Assembly (NCBI GenBank): GCA_903873705.1
Contig: CAIQPK010000002.1
Location: 86,880-150,879, forward strand
DNA length: 64,000 nucleotides
Direction of reading: 5' to 3'
Origin: an uncultured Acidobacteriota bacterium
Lineage (GTDB): Bacteria; Acidobacteriota; Terriglobia; Terriglobales; Acidobacteriaceae
Shown here: positions 28,544 to 37,144 of the stretch, in pieces
Numbering within the stretch: position 1 is the first letter of the stretch
Layout: every line of letters starts with the position of its first letter
Notes under the pieces: model-generated
The model's database searches: none
The model's input: only the letters and a program-made list of their open reading frames with translations
What the model was told of the DNA's origin: nothing
Program-made: the position numbers and the translations under genes

Positions 28544-30205
28544 TTAGTGGCCCGCGCTGGGGGAGGCGTTCTTGGGGGGTTTGGGGATGAAGAAGAGCAG
28601 GGGGAGCATGCAGGCGCAGAAGGCGGCCATGTAATAGATGATGTCGACGTAGGCGAGCGTGGCGGCCTGGCGGTGCATCATGTTGTAGATGTAGGCCTGC
28701 GCGGCGTGCATGGCGCCGGGGGAGGGGCCGCCTGTGGTGGGTCCGGCACCGTTGCCGGGAGCGAATGCGTGGGCTAGCGAACGCAGTCGATTCATGTAGC
28801 CGGGGTTTCCGGGGGTGAGGTTGCGGGTCATCATGGACTCGTGTGCGGCGATGCGGCGGGTGAGCATGGTGGCGAGGAACGCGGTGCCGCAGGAACCGCC
28901 GATGTTGCGGGCGAGGTTGGTGAGGCCGGAGACGTCGTTGGACTCGGTCTGCTTTACGCCGATGTAAGAAATCATGTTGATCGGAATAAAGAGGAACGCG
29001 AGACCTGAGGCCTGGAAGATGCGCATGAAGACCAGCTGGCCGTAGCTGAGCCCGAGGTTGAGGTGACTCATCCAAAGCAGGCTGAGGGTGAGCACGCTGA
29101 AGCCGTAGGCCATGAGTTTGCGCGGGTCCACCTTGCTGGATAAGAAGCCGACGATGGGCATCATGGCCATCATCATGAGGCCGGCGGGAGACAGGACTTT
29201 GCCGGCAAGCTCGGCGGTGTAGCCGAGCAGCGTTTGTACGAACTGCGGGATGAGTACCGTCGTGCCGTAGAGCGAGAAGCCGAGCACAAACATCAGCGAG
29301 AAGCTGATGGCGAAACTGCGTCGCTTGAAGAGGGTGAGGTTCAGGATGGGGCGATGGTTTTCGCGGAGCTGCTTGAGCTCCCACCAGATCATGACGATGA
29401 AGGCGACGACCATGAGCGCGCAGAAGAAGACGATGAGCGGGGAAGAGAACCAGTCGTCTTCCTGGCCCTTGTCGAGAACGAACTCGAGTGAGCCGAACGT
29501 CATGGCGAGCAGGGTGAAGCCGATGAGGTCGAGCTTGATCCCGCCCTTCTGCGAGATGGCAACCTGCTTGGCGACCCACGGTGGGTCTTCGACGATGCGG
29601 TTGGTGAGGTAGAGCGAGAGCAGGCAGATGGGGACGTTGAGGAAGAAGATCCAGCGCCAGTCGAAGTGGTCGGTGATGTAACCGCCGAGGGTGGGGCCGA
29701 TGGCTGGCGCGCAGACTACTGCAAGACCGTACATCGCGAAGGCCTGGCCGCGTTTTTCAGGGGGAAAGGTGTCAGCGAGGATGGCCTGCTCAGATGGGGC
29801 GAGACCGCCGCCGCCGATCCCCTGGAGGACTCGGCAGAAGACCAGCAGGCCGAGCGAGGGGGCCAGGCCGCACAGGGCCGAGCTGATGCCGAAAAGGGCG
29901 ACGCAGATCATGTAGAACTTCTTGCGCCCGATGAAGGTGGTCATGTAGGCGCCGGCCGGAAGGATGATGGCGTTGGCGACGAGGTAGGCGGTCAGGACCC
30001 AGGTGGCTTCGTCCTGCGTGGCGCCGAGGCCGCCGGCGATGTGCGGGAGGGCGACGTTGGCGATCGAGGAGTCGAGCACCTCCATGAAAGTGGCCAGGGT
30101 GACGGTCATGGCGACGATCCACGGATTGATGCGCGGACGCCAGCGGACTTCCGGCGCAGCGACGGTGGTTTGATTTTCGGGCAGATCGAGGGTCGCCGCA
30201 GCCAT
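28544..30205 (-). CDS. DHA2-family MFS drug exporter (EmrB-like), 553 aa
   Basis: Fourteen-helix proton antiporter of the EmrB/QacA type. The N-terminus WRPRINPWIVAMTVTLATF leads into TM1 with MEVLDSSIANVALPHIAG (motif D1); motif A is YMTTFIGRKKFY; motif C-like sequence VLQGIGGGGLAPSEQAILAD is present. About 56% of residues look shared with the second exporter upstream, so these are tandem duplicates. No EmrA or TolC partner is in the window. Start ATG 30205. Likely expressed with the other exporter under the MarR protein, although 155 bases separate them. Confidence 0.92.
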   Translation of the reverse strand: MAAATLDLPENQTTVAAPEVRWRPRINPWIVAMTVTLATFMEVLDSSIANVALPHIAGGLGATQDEATWVLTAYLVANAIILPAGAYMTTFIGRKKFYMICVALFGISSALCGLAPSLGLLVFCRVLQGIGGGGLAPSEQAILADTFPPEKRGQAFAMYGLAVVCAPAIGPTLGGYITDHFDWRWIFFLNVPICLLSLYLTNRIVEDPPWVAKQVAISQKGGIKLDLIGFTLLAMTFGSLEFVLDKGQEDDWFSSPLIVFFCALMVVAFIVMIWWELKQLRENHRPILNLTLFKRRSFAISFSLMFVLGFSLYGTTVLIPQFVQTLLGYTAELAGKVLSPAGLMMMAMMPIVGFLSSKVDPRKLMAYGFSVLTLSLLWMSHLNLGLSYGQLVFMRIFQASGLAFLFIPINMISYIGVKQTESNDVSGLTNLARNIGGSCGTAFLATMLTRRIAAHESMMTRNLTPGNPGYMNRLRSLAHAFAPGNGAGPTTGGPSPGAMHAAQAYIYNMMHRQAATLAYVDIIYYMAAFCACMLPLLFFIPKPPKNASPSAGH

Positions 30206-30360
30206 GAGTCTCTCTAGATTCTATCGGCGGGGGTGGGGATTCAGGAATGTAGGGAATCGGCAGGATTTTGAGACCGACCCGTGAGAACGGAGCTGTCACG
30301 CATGGGCACCCGGCACGTGGGGGAATACTGAGGATATTGTGTGGGAAGGCTGCAGATTGG

Positions 30361-31887
30361 TTAGTGGGCGCCTACTTCTTCAGGTTGGGGTTTCGGCGCG
30401 TTCTTCGGGGGCAGGCGCATGATCCAGACCAGGGGCGAGAGCAGAAAGACCGTGGCGGCGAGGATGGCGAACGCGTTCTTGTAGGCGAGCATGCTGGCCT
30501 GGCGCTGCATCTGGCCATAGATCTGCGCGAGGGCGATGGGTTGCGCGGCGGCGAAGGTCATGTGGGTGGTGCGGGCGAAGTTCGCGATGAAGGAAGTAAC
30601 AGCGTAGCTGCCCATGGTGATGTTGGCGGCGAGGTTGGTCTGGTGGATCTGGGCGGAGCGGGCGAGAAAGGTGGTGAGCAGCGCGGTGCCTGCGGATCCT
30701 CCCATGTTGCGGGCGAAGTTGGAGAGCGAGGAGATCTGGTTGGACTTTTCGCGGGGGACGCCGACGTAGTTGAGCGTGCTGATGGGGATGAAGATGAAGG
30801 GCAGGCCGATGACCTGGAGCATGCGCCAGAGGGTGACGGTACCGAAGCTGGAGTAGAGGTCGAGCCGGGTGAGGTTGTAGAGGCCGCAGGCGACGGCGAG
30901 GTAGCCGAGCATGACGGTGAGCCGGGGGTCGGATTTGCCGAGGGTGCGGCCGGCGATGGCCATCATGATCATCATGACGAAGCCGGCCGGCGAGAGCGCC
31001 ATGCCGGCGCGCTCGGCGGTGTAGCCGAGCAGGACCTGGAGGTATTGCGGGATCAGGACGGTCGAGCCGAAGAGCACCATGCCGAGGACGAGCTGGAGGA
31101 AGACGGCGGTGCCGAAGTTACGGTTTTTTAGGAGCTTAAGGTCGACGATGGGGTCGACGTGGTTCCACTCCCAGATGGCGAAGAAGATGAGGACGATGAC
31201 GGCGCAGAGGGCGGTGAGCTGGATCTGGCCCGAACCGAACCAGTCTTTCTGCTGGCCTTTATCGAGGGTGTATTCGAGCAGGCCTACTCCTATTGCCACA
31301 GCCGCGAGGCCGGTGAAGTCGATCGGGTCGCGGCGCGTCATGCGGGCCTTGATTTCGGGTGGGTCTTCGACCATCTTGTTGGAGAGATCGAGCGAGATAA
31401 GGCCGATGGGGATGTTGATGAAGAAGATCCAGTGCCAGTTGTAGTTGTCGGTGATCCAGCCGCCGAGTGTAGGGCCGATGGCGGGGGCGACAACGACGGC
31501 CATGCCGTAGAGGGCGAAGGCCTGCCCGCGCTTTTCTATGGGGAAGGTGTCGGCGAGGATAGCCTGTTCTGAGGGCGCGAGCCCGCCGCCGCCAAGGCCT
31601 TGCAGGATGCGGGCGACGATCAAGAAGCCGAGGCTGGGAGCGAAGCCGCAGAGCGCGGAGCAGATGGTGAACATGAGCACGCAGGTCATGTAGAAGCGTT
31701 TGCGTCCGAAGCGGTTGGAGAGCCAGCCGGAGATGGGGAGGATGATGGCGGAGGAGACCAGATAGCTGGTGAGGACCCAGGTGGCTTCCTCCTGCGACGC
31801 GCCAACGGAGCCGGCGATGTGCGGGAGGGCCACGTTGGCAATGGAGGTGTCAAGGACCTCCATGAAAGTGGCAAGCGTCACCGTCAA
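30361..31887 (-). CDS. DHA2-family MFS drug exporter (EmrB-like), 508+ aa
   Basis: Fourteen-helix MFS exporter. TM1 motif MEVLDTSIANVALPHIAG, motif A WLSNRFGRKRFY, GLGGGGLAPSEQAILAD. The listed start is TTG 31887, inside the predicted first helix and without a ribosome site. The homologous reading frame continues upstream as AVWKPKHNPWLIA, like the paralogue, back to two ATC codons (31935 and 31932) placed just after GGGAGCGGG; no ATG, GTG or TTG is available there. The true start is therefore probably a non-canonical codon or the sequence carries an error. Divergent from marR. Confidence 0.85.
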   Translation of the reverse strand: MTVTLATFMEVLDTSIANVALPHIAGSVGASQEEATWVLTSYLVSSAIILPISGWLSNRFGRKRFYMTCVLMFTICSALCGFAPSLGFLIVARILQGLGGGGLAPSEQAILADTFPIEKRGQAFALYGMAVVVAPAIGPTLGGWITDNYNWHWIFFINIPIGLISLDLSNKMVEDPPEIKARMTRRDPIDFTGLAAVAIGVGLLEYTLDKGQQKDWFGSGQIQLTALCAVIVLIFFAIWEWNHVDPIVDLKLLKNRNFGTAVFLQLVLGMVLFGSTVLIPQYLQVLLGYTAERAGMALSPAGFVMMIMMAIAGRTLGKSDPRLTVMLGYLAVACGLYNLTRLDLYSSFGTVTLWRMLQVIGLPFIFIPISTLNYVGVPREKSNQISSLSNFARNMGGSAGTALLTTFLARSAQIHQTNLAANITMGSYAVTSFIANFARTTHMTFAAAQPIALAQIYGQMQRQASMLAYKNAFAILAATVFLLSPLVWIMRLPPKNAPKPQPEEVGAH

Positions 31888-31946
31888 GGCTATGAGCCAG
31901 GGGTTGTGCTTCGGCTTCCAGACGGCTTCGATGATCCCGCTCCCAG

Positions 31947-31983
31947 TATCAGTGTACTGATATAGAGTATCAGTAGGCTGATA
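31947..31983. promoter_or_regulatory. Tandem MarR operators between exporter and marR
   Basis: TATCAGT-GT-ACTGATA (31947-31962) is a perfect 7-2-7 palindrome; TATCAGT-AG-GCTGATA (31968-31983) repeats it with one mismatch. Centre-to-centre distance is 21 bp, two helical turns. Position in the divergent promoter region fits autoregulation by the adjacent MarR protein and control of the exporter. Confidence 0.8.
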
Positions 31984-32501
31984 TGATGCCAGCCGGCGGT
32001 GTTGTGATGAAGCATGACAAGAAACATAAGTTGCCTAAAGAGGAACGCAAGGCGGCGGAAGCGCGGGTGTGCACGGAAAACATGCGCGCGCTCACGATCG
32101 GGTTTCGGGCGTTGCTGGAAGATGCGCTGCGGGATGAAGGTTTGACGCTACCGCAGTTGCGGCTGCTGAAGGCAGTTAAGCGCGAGGCGGATGTGAGCGC
32201 GGCGGAGTTGGCGAGGCGGTGCATGGTGACGCCGCAGACGCTGCAGGCGATCCTGGTCCGGGCGGTGCAGGCGAAGTGGATTGTGCGGGGCAAGTCGGCG
32301 AAGAACGAGCGGATTGTGACGGCGAAGCTGACGGCACTGGGCGAGGCCATGGTTGAGAAGGGGATGGGGATGGTAGGGCAGATCGAGGAGCGCATCTGGC
32401 AGGATGTGGGGTTATCGGAGCTTAGGCAGCTGAATGAAACGATGAGGTTGGGAATCGCGAAGATCGAATCTGCGACAGCTGACCTGGCTGTAGCGAGTTG
32501 A
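31983..32501 (+). CDS. MarR-family transcriptional regulator
   Basis: 172 residues, winged-helix dimer. LTLPQLRLLKAVKREADVSAAELARRCMVTPQTL is the helix-turn-helix; the Arg/Lys-rich wing follows (VRGKSAKNERIVTAKLT). Likely an EmrR-type repressor released by small lipophilic molecules. Two starts are possible: ATG 31983, which overlaps the second operator, or ATG 32007 giving MKHDKKHKLP; neither has a strong ribosome site. Confidence 0.92.
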   Translation: MMPAGGVVMKHDKKHKLPKEERKAAEARVCTENMRALTIGFRALLEDALRDEGLTLPQLRLLKAVKREADVSAAELARRCMVTPQTLQAILVRAVQAKWIVRGKSAKNERIVTAKLTALGEAMVEKGMGMVGQIEERIWQDVGLSELRQLNETMRLGIAKIESATADLAVAS

Positions 32502-32546
32502 GATGGCGGCGAAGGCGCGGCGGATTTCTGCGGGAAGGCATGGCTG

Positions 32547-33149
32547 ATGGCGGTGAAGGTGCTCATGGTCGACGTGGATGGCGTGGTTTTGGTCCATCCT
32601 GATCCACGAGGCTGGTCCGTTCATCTGGAGCGAGACCTGGGCCTAACTTATGACGCGCTTCAAAGCGCCTTCTTCCAACCGCATTTTGGCGAGATTATTC
32701 ATGGGCGCGCCGGACTGCGTGAGCGGCTGGGCCCGGTACTGCGGGAGATTGCGCCTCACCTTACGTGTGACCAGTTGATTGACTATTGGTTTTCTAACGA
32801 TGCGCACGTGAATGTGAGCCTTCTGCAGGAGCTCGATCAAGCGCGAGGGCGTGGGTTGAAGCTTCACCTGGCGACGGTGCAGGAGCATGAGCGGGCGGAT
32901 TTTATTTGGCGCACGCTTGGGCTTCAAAAGCGGTTTGATGCGATCCACTATGCTGCGGAATTGGGTTGGGCTAAGCCTGAGCCAGAGTTTTACCTGGAGA
33001 TCGAACGTCGCAGCGGCTTCAGGCCAAGCGAGATTTTCTTTATCGACGACAAGATTGAGAATGTTGAAGCAGCACGCGGCTGCGGCTGGGGTGCGGCGGT
33101 GTGGACGGGAGCGAACACGTTGGAGGAATTGCTGGAGAAGGCCGGCTGA
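32547..33149 (+). CDS. HAD-superfamily hydrolase
   Basis: 200 residues with HAD motif I VDVDGVVL, Lys in GWAKPEPEFYLEI, and motif IV FIDDKIENVEAARGCG followed by an Ala/Trp-Gly pattern. Probable phosphatase or dehalogenase-type enzyme of YihX style; substrate unknown. AAGG eight bases upstream of ATG 32547. Separated from marR by 45 bases. Confidence 0.85.
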   Translation: MAVKVLMVDVDGVVLVHPDPRGWSVHLERDLGLTYDALQSAFFQPHFGEIIHGRAGLRERLGPVLREIAPHLTCDQLIDYWFSNDAHVNVSLLQELDQARGRGLKLHLATVQEHERADFIWRTLGLQKRFDAIHYAAELGWAKPEPEFYLEIERRSGFRPSEIFFIDDKIENVEAARGCGWGAAVWTGANTLEELLEKAG

Positions 33150-33262
33150 ATTGGCTGGAGAGTGCGGCCGACGGCGGGTTCCGGGAGTTCGGCGCCCGGG
33201 TGGGTTGGGTCGTGCTAGTTTTGAGTTTGGCCTATGCGTGTGTGGGCGGGAAGGAGTTGCGG

Positions 33263-34024
33263 ATGAATGCTGATCTTGAACGTCTCATCGCGCTCCAGCA
33301 GCAGGACCTGGAGGGTAAGCGACTGCGGGCGGAGTTGGTGGAGGCTCCGAAGTGGGTGGCCGCTGCGGAAGCGGCGCTGAAGAAGGCGCAGACGGCGCTG
33401 GCTGCTGCGGAGGCGGCGCTGAAGAAGGAAGAGGTGCTGCGGCGGAGCCAGGAGTCGGATGTGCTGGACCGGCGGGGGAAGATTGCGCGGTTGAGCAAGC
33501 AGATGGAGACGGCGACGAGCGCGGCGCAGATTTCGGCTCTGGAGCACGAGATCACGTTTGCTACCGATGCGATTGGCAAGCTCGAGGACGAAGAGATTGA
33601 ATCGATGGAGCGGACCGAGACGCAGGACACGGCGCGGGCTGCGGCGGTGATCGCGGTGGCCGAGACAACGGGGAAGTTGGCGAGTGAGCGCGAGCGGGCA
33701 GCGAAGACGACGGCTGTCGATACCGAAGCGGTGAAGGTGGTGGAAGGCGAGCGGACGCGGCTGCGGGCGGAGATTGCCGAGCAGTGGCTCAGCGTCTATG
33801 ACCGGGTGTCGAAGGCGAAAGGGACGGGCGTTTCGGAGGGCGTGGACCACAAGTGCTCGGCTTGCCAGATGATGGTGCGGCCGCAGCGGTGGAACGACTT
33901 TACCGACCCCGCGAACGAGACGATTTTCACCTGCGAGAGCTGTGGGAGGCTGCTGTACTGGGACCCGCGGCGGGATGCTCCAGTGGACTGGAAGCCGGGG
34001 CAGGTGACGGGGCGTGCGCAGTGA
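33263..34024 (+). CDS. Coiled-coil protein with C4 zinc ribbon (DUF164/CT398-like)
   Basis: 253 residues. Residues 1-170 are an Ala/Glu/Lys-rich coiled coil; the C-terminus has a zinc ribbon with CSACQMMV and CESCGRLLYW. Homologues are widespread and of uncertain role (nucleic-acid- or export-related proposals). I start at ATG 33263, preceded by AAGGAG at six bases, rather than the longer frame from 33101. It overlaps the next gene as GTGA. Confidence 0.85.
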   Translation: MNADLERLIALQQQDLEGKRLRAELVEAPKWVAAAEAALKKAQTALAAAEAALKKEEVLRRSQESDVLDRRGKIARLSKQMETATSAAQISALEHEITFATDAIGKLEDEEIESMERTETQDTARAAAVIAVAETTGKLASERERAAKTTAVDTEAVKVVEGERTRLRAEIAEQWLSVYDRVSKAKGTGVSEGVDHKCSACQMMVRPQRWNDFTDPANETIFTCESCGRLLYWDPRRDAPVDWKPGQVTGRAQ

Positions 34025-34560
34025 TTGGCGAGCGAAAGGTTATTTGCGTCGACATGGATGAAGTGATTGCGGATGCCCTGGGTGAGCACCTTTCGCGCTA
34101 CAACCGGGACTTCAATGCCAGCCTGACGGCAGAAGAGTTGAAGGGGCAGTGGCTTTCGGATTATGTGCCGGTTGAGCAGCAGGCGACGGTGATTGACTAC
34201 CTGCATTCCGAGGATTTCTTTGCCGTGCTGCAGGTGTTGCCGGATGCGCAGCGGGTGCTGCGGCGGCTGCAGGACCGGTACGAGGTCTATATTGCTACGG
34301 CGGCGATGCAGGTTCCGAACAGTTTCAGTGCGAAGTTCAAGTGGCTGGAGAAGCACTTTCCGTTTATTTCACCGTCGCGCATTGTGTTTTGCGGAGACAA
34401 GAGCATATTGCGGGGGGATTATTTGATTGACGATAATCCTCGGCAGCTGCGGTTGTTTCGCGGTGAAGGAATTCTGTTTACAGCGCCGGCGAACCTGGAG
34501 GTGACGGGGTTTCGGCGGGTGGATAACTGGCTGGATGTTGAGAGAATGTTTTTGAGTTAG
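34021..34560 (+). CDS. 5'(3')-deoxyribonucleotidase-like HAD phosphatase
   Basis: 179 residues. ICVDMDEVIADALGEHLSRYN is the NT5C-type motif I (DxDxV), with the cap helix LKGQWLSDYV, YEVYIATAAM motif II and YLIDDNPRQL motif III/IV. This family dephosphorylates deoxynucleoside monophosphates. The GTG start overlaps the zinc-ribbon gene's TGA, indicating coupling; an ATG 33 bases in would remove part of motif I. Confidence 0.82.
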   Translation: MIGERKVICVDMDEVIADALGEHLSRYNRDFNASLTAEELKGQWLSDYVPVEQQATVIDYLHSEDFFAVLQVLPDAQRVLRRLQDRYEVYIATAAMQVPNSFSAKFKWLEKHFPFISPSRIVFCGDKSILRGDYLIDDNPRQLRLFRGEGILFTAPANLEVTGFRRVDNWLDVERMFLS

Positions 34561-34565
34561 ACGAG

Positions 34566-35786
34566 GTGGACGGTTTGGCCTGGCGGACGAAGCGTGGGGA
34601 GTGCGTGGGGTGCTGGGCCGGGCTGTCGTTGCTGATGGCATTGGTGACGGGATGCGCGAGTCCGGGACCGCCGCGTGCGCCGTCGTTGCATTTGCCGCAG
34701 CCCGTGAAGGAGTTGAGTGCGGAACGGCGGGGGGACGTGGTGGTGTTGCGGTTTGCGACGCCGCAGAGGACGACGCTGGATGAGCCGGTGATGGAGGCCG
34801 TGACGGCGACGCTTTGCCGGTCGGTGGGCACGGGGCCGTGCGTGGCTACGGCGTCTTATCCGGGTAAGGTGGCAATTGCGGGTGAGGTGGAGTGGACGGA
34901 TGCGTTGCCAGCGGGGCTGGCTTCGGGGCCGTCGCGAGCGGTGGCTTACCGTATTGAGGTTTTCAACGTTGCGGGGAGGAGTGCCGGGCCTTCAAGTGCC
35001 GCGTGGGTGATGGCGGGAGAGGCTCCGAAAGCGGTGGAGGGGCTGAGTGTTACCGGGTCGCGTGATGGCGTGGTGCTGCGATGGGCGCCCGATCCAACGG
35101 GGAGCGGCGAGGTGTTGGTGCGGCGCGTGGCTGTGGAGGTGCGTGCGGCCGTGAAGGCGGAAGCGGCCAGGCAGCCGGAGATGGCGGCAGAGAAGAAGGC
35201 GCAGCAGCGGAAGAAGAAGCGTGTGGGGCAGAGCGGAGCGTCGGTGGCAGGAGTAACCCCGGTGGAGCGCGATGGCTCGGTATGGCTGCATGCGGCGATG
35301 AGCGGAGGTGGCGGAGCGGTCGATAATGGCGGCATGGTGGATGCGACGGCGAGTGCTGATGTGGCTTATCGGTATACGGCGGTGCGGAGCCGAACGGTGA
35401 TGCTCGATGGCCGCTCATTGGAGCTGCGGAGTGTGACCTCTGCTCCGGCGACGGTGACATTGCATGATGTGTTTCCACCAGCAGCGCCGAAGGGCTTGCT
35501 GGCGGCGGCGTTTCCGCTGCCGCAGGGTGATGGCGTGGCGGTCGACCTGGTGTGGCAGCCCAACGGCGAGCGCGATCTCGCGGGGTATAACGTCTATCGG
35601 CAGGCTTTGGGGGCGGATGGGGCGGTGACGGGTTCAATGGTCAAGCTGAGTGCGACGCCGGTGCAGACACTGGTGTTTCATGATGTGGGCGTGGTGCGCG
35701 GTCGGGGTTATCGTTATACGGTTACGGCCGTGGATGCGAAGGGCAATGAGAGTGCGGCGTCGGTTGCCGCGGATGTTACGCCCTAG
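34566..35786 (+). CDS. Secreted lipoprotein with fibronectin type III-like domains
   Basis: 406 residues. N-terminal signal with lipobox LVTGC near residue 29. At least two FN3-like units: residues about 45-150 and about 310-405 (LVWQPNGERDLAGYNVYRQ, then YRYTVTAVDAKGNESAAS). Between them lies a Lys/Gln/Ala-rich strip (AEKKAQQRKKKR). Role unknown; FN3 lipoproteins are usually surface or adhesion parts. GTG start; a TTG nine bases further is also possible. It begins five bases after the previous stop. Confidence 0.75.
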   Translation: MDGLAWRTKRGECVGCWAGLSLLMALVTGCASPGPPRAPSLHLPQPVKELSAERRGDVVVLRFATPQRTTLDEPVMEAVTATLCRSVGTGPCVATASYPGKVAIAGEVEWTDALPAGLASGPSRAVAYRIEVFNVAGRSAGPSSAAWVMAGEAPKAVEGLSVTGSRDGVVLRWAPDPTGSGEVLVRRVAVEVRAAVKAEAARQPEMAAEKKAQQRKKKRVGQSGASVAGVTPVERDGSVWLHAAMSGGGGAVDNGGMVDATASADVAYRYTAVRSRTVMLDGRSLELRSVTSAPATVTLHDVFPPAAPKGLLAAAFPLPQGDGVAVDLVWQPNGERDLAGYNVYRQALGADGAVTGSMVKLSATPVQTLVFHDVGVVRGRGYRYTVTAVDAKGNESAASVAADVTP

Positions 35787-35817
35787 GAATTGAGATTGAT
35801 TTTGAGGAGTGAGAGCG

Positions 35818-36624
35818 ATGCGTTATTGCCGGTATCTATCTGCTGAAGGAGCGCGTTATGCGCGGGTTGACGAGCGCGACGGTGCGTTGTGGGCGGTAGA
35901 GGCGATGACGCCTCCGGTGGAGGACCTGGCGGCGGCTCGGGGTGAGACGGCGTTTGTGGCGGTTTCGCTGGATGACCTGCAGGCGCAAGGCAAGCTACTG
36001 GCGCCGGTGGTGCCTTCGAAGATTGTTTGCGTGGGGCGAAATTATCGCGATCATGCGGCGGAGTTGGGTAATGATGCGCCGGCCGAGCCGCTGCTGTTTT
36101 TGAAGCCGCCGAGCACGCTGCTGGCGCCGGGTGGGACGGTAAGGATGCCGGCGATTTCGAAGCGCGTGGACTTCGAGGGCGAGTTGGCGATCGTGATCGG
36201 GAAGAGTTGCTCGAAGCTCGGCGAGGGCGAGGATGTGAAGGGCTACATCCGCGGGTATACGTGTTTGAACGATGTGACGGCGCGTGACATTCAGAAGTCG
36301 GATGCGCAGTGGACGCGGGGCAAGGGGTTCGACACGTTCTGCCCGGTGGGGCCGGTGGTGACGGATGAGGTTGACCCTATTGATGGGCAGGTGACGCTGG
36401 AGACGCGGGTGAATGGCGTGGTGACGCAGCGCGGGGATACGAAGGATTTGATCTTCGACGTGGGGCACCTGCTGCGGTACATCAGCGCGGTGATGACGCT
36501 GGAGCCGGGCGATGTGATCGCCACGGGCACGCCGGCTGGGGTGGCCGGGCTGAGTGCGGGGGATGTGGTGGAGGTGGCGATTCCGGGGATTGGGGTGTTG
36601 CGGAATCCGTTTGCGGCGGGTTGA
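35818..36624 (+). CDS. Fumarylacetoacetate hydrolase-family protein
   Basis: 268 residues. The C-terminal FAH fold is clear: SKIVCVGRNYRDHAAELGN, metal ligands in KRVDFEGELAIVIGK (E-x-E), CLNDVTARDIQ, and PGDVIATGTPAGVAG at the end. Members act as acylpyruvases, isomerase-decarboxylases or FAH. Start ATG 35818 has GAGGAG eight bases upstream. Last gene before a short heptamer array and a convergent PilZ gene. Confidence 0.88.
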   Translation: MRYCRYLSAEGARYARVDERDGALWAVEAMTPPVEDLAAARGETAFVAVSLDDLQAQGKLLAPVVPSKIVCVGRNYRDHAAELGNDAPAEPLLFLKPPSTLLAPGGTVRMPAISKRVDFEGELAIVIGKSCSKLGEGEDVKGYIRGYTCLNDVTARDIQKSDAQWTRGKGFDTFCPVGPVVTDEVDPIDGQVTLETRVNGVVTQRGDTKDLIFDVGHLLRYISAVMTLEPGDVIATGTPAGVAGLSAGDVVEVAIPGIGVLRNPFAAG

Positions 36625-36627
36625 TTG

Positions 36628-36648
36628 GGTTGTCGGTAGTCGGTTGTT
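36628..36648. repeat. Heptamer tandem repeat, GGTWGTC x3
   Basis: GGTTGTC, GGTAGTC, GGTTGTT: three period-7 units filling the 22-bp gap between the convergent stops of the FAH and PilZ genes and forming part of the PilZ stop. Confidence 0.7.
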
Positions 36649-36961
36649 ACGTGGGGCGAGTGGTGAGGGAGGCCATGAAGCGGGTGGTGAGGCCGCGTTG
36701 CTGGGGTGAGTCGTAGATGAAGGTGAGGCCGGCGAGGGTGCGCTCGGTGTGGGCAATGCGGGCTTCTACCTTGCGGGTGTGGGTGGGGTGGTAGAGGGTG
36801 AGGATGCCGAAGGTGCCGGGCTTGAGGGTCTGGTGAAACTCACCGCAGATGCCAGTGTCGGATACGTTGCGGCAGGTTCCGGGGACGGTTTCTCCGTCGA
36901 TGGTGAAGTCGATGGGGAAGACCGCGGGGGTGCGGGGCTTGCGGTATTCGAGGCTGCGCAT
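36647..36961 (-). CDS. PilZ-domain protein
   Basis: 104 residues, single PilZ domain. The D/N-x-S-x-x-G motif is present as NVSDTGICG; the N-terminal Arg-rich motif is represented by EYRKPRTP. PilZ domains bind c-di-GMP, so this may be a receptor for the product of the GGDEF-EAL protein in the window. Start ATG 36961 with AGGAAG nine bases upstream; the longer frame is unsupported. Divergent from the response regulator at 37145. Confidence 0.8.
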   Translation of the reverse strand: MRSLEYRKPRTPAVFPIDFTIDGETVPGTCRNVSDTGICGEFHQTLKPGTFGILTLYHPTHTRKVEARIAHTERTLAGLTFIYDSPQQRGLTTRFMASLTTRPT

Positions 36962-37144
36962 GGCGGGAGTCTTCCTTTCCTGACCGGAGGGACCGGGCTG
37001 CAGGGTGTATCGGTCGGCGGCGGGGGTTGGCGGCAAAATTCCCAAAATGAGTCTGCACGCATGGCGGCTTTTTTTAATCTTGCGCGGCGACGCAGGCATT
37101 GGCCCGTGACGATACATAGTTTTCATAAGAGGAGACGGGCTGAG

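Noticed and set aside
30268..31131. 287-codon plus-strand frame
   Set aside because: Antisense to the MFS exporter; Gly/Asp/Glu/Val-rich, typical of a shadow of a membrane protein gene.
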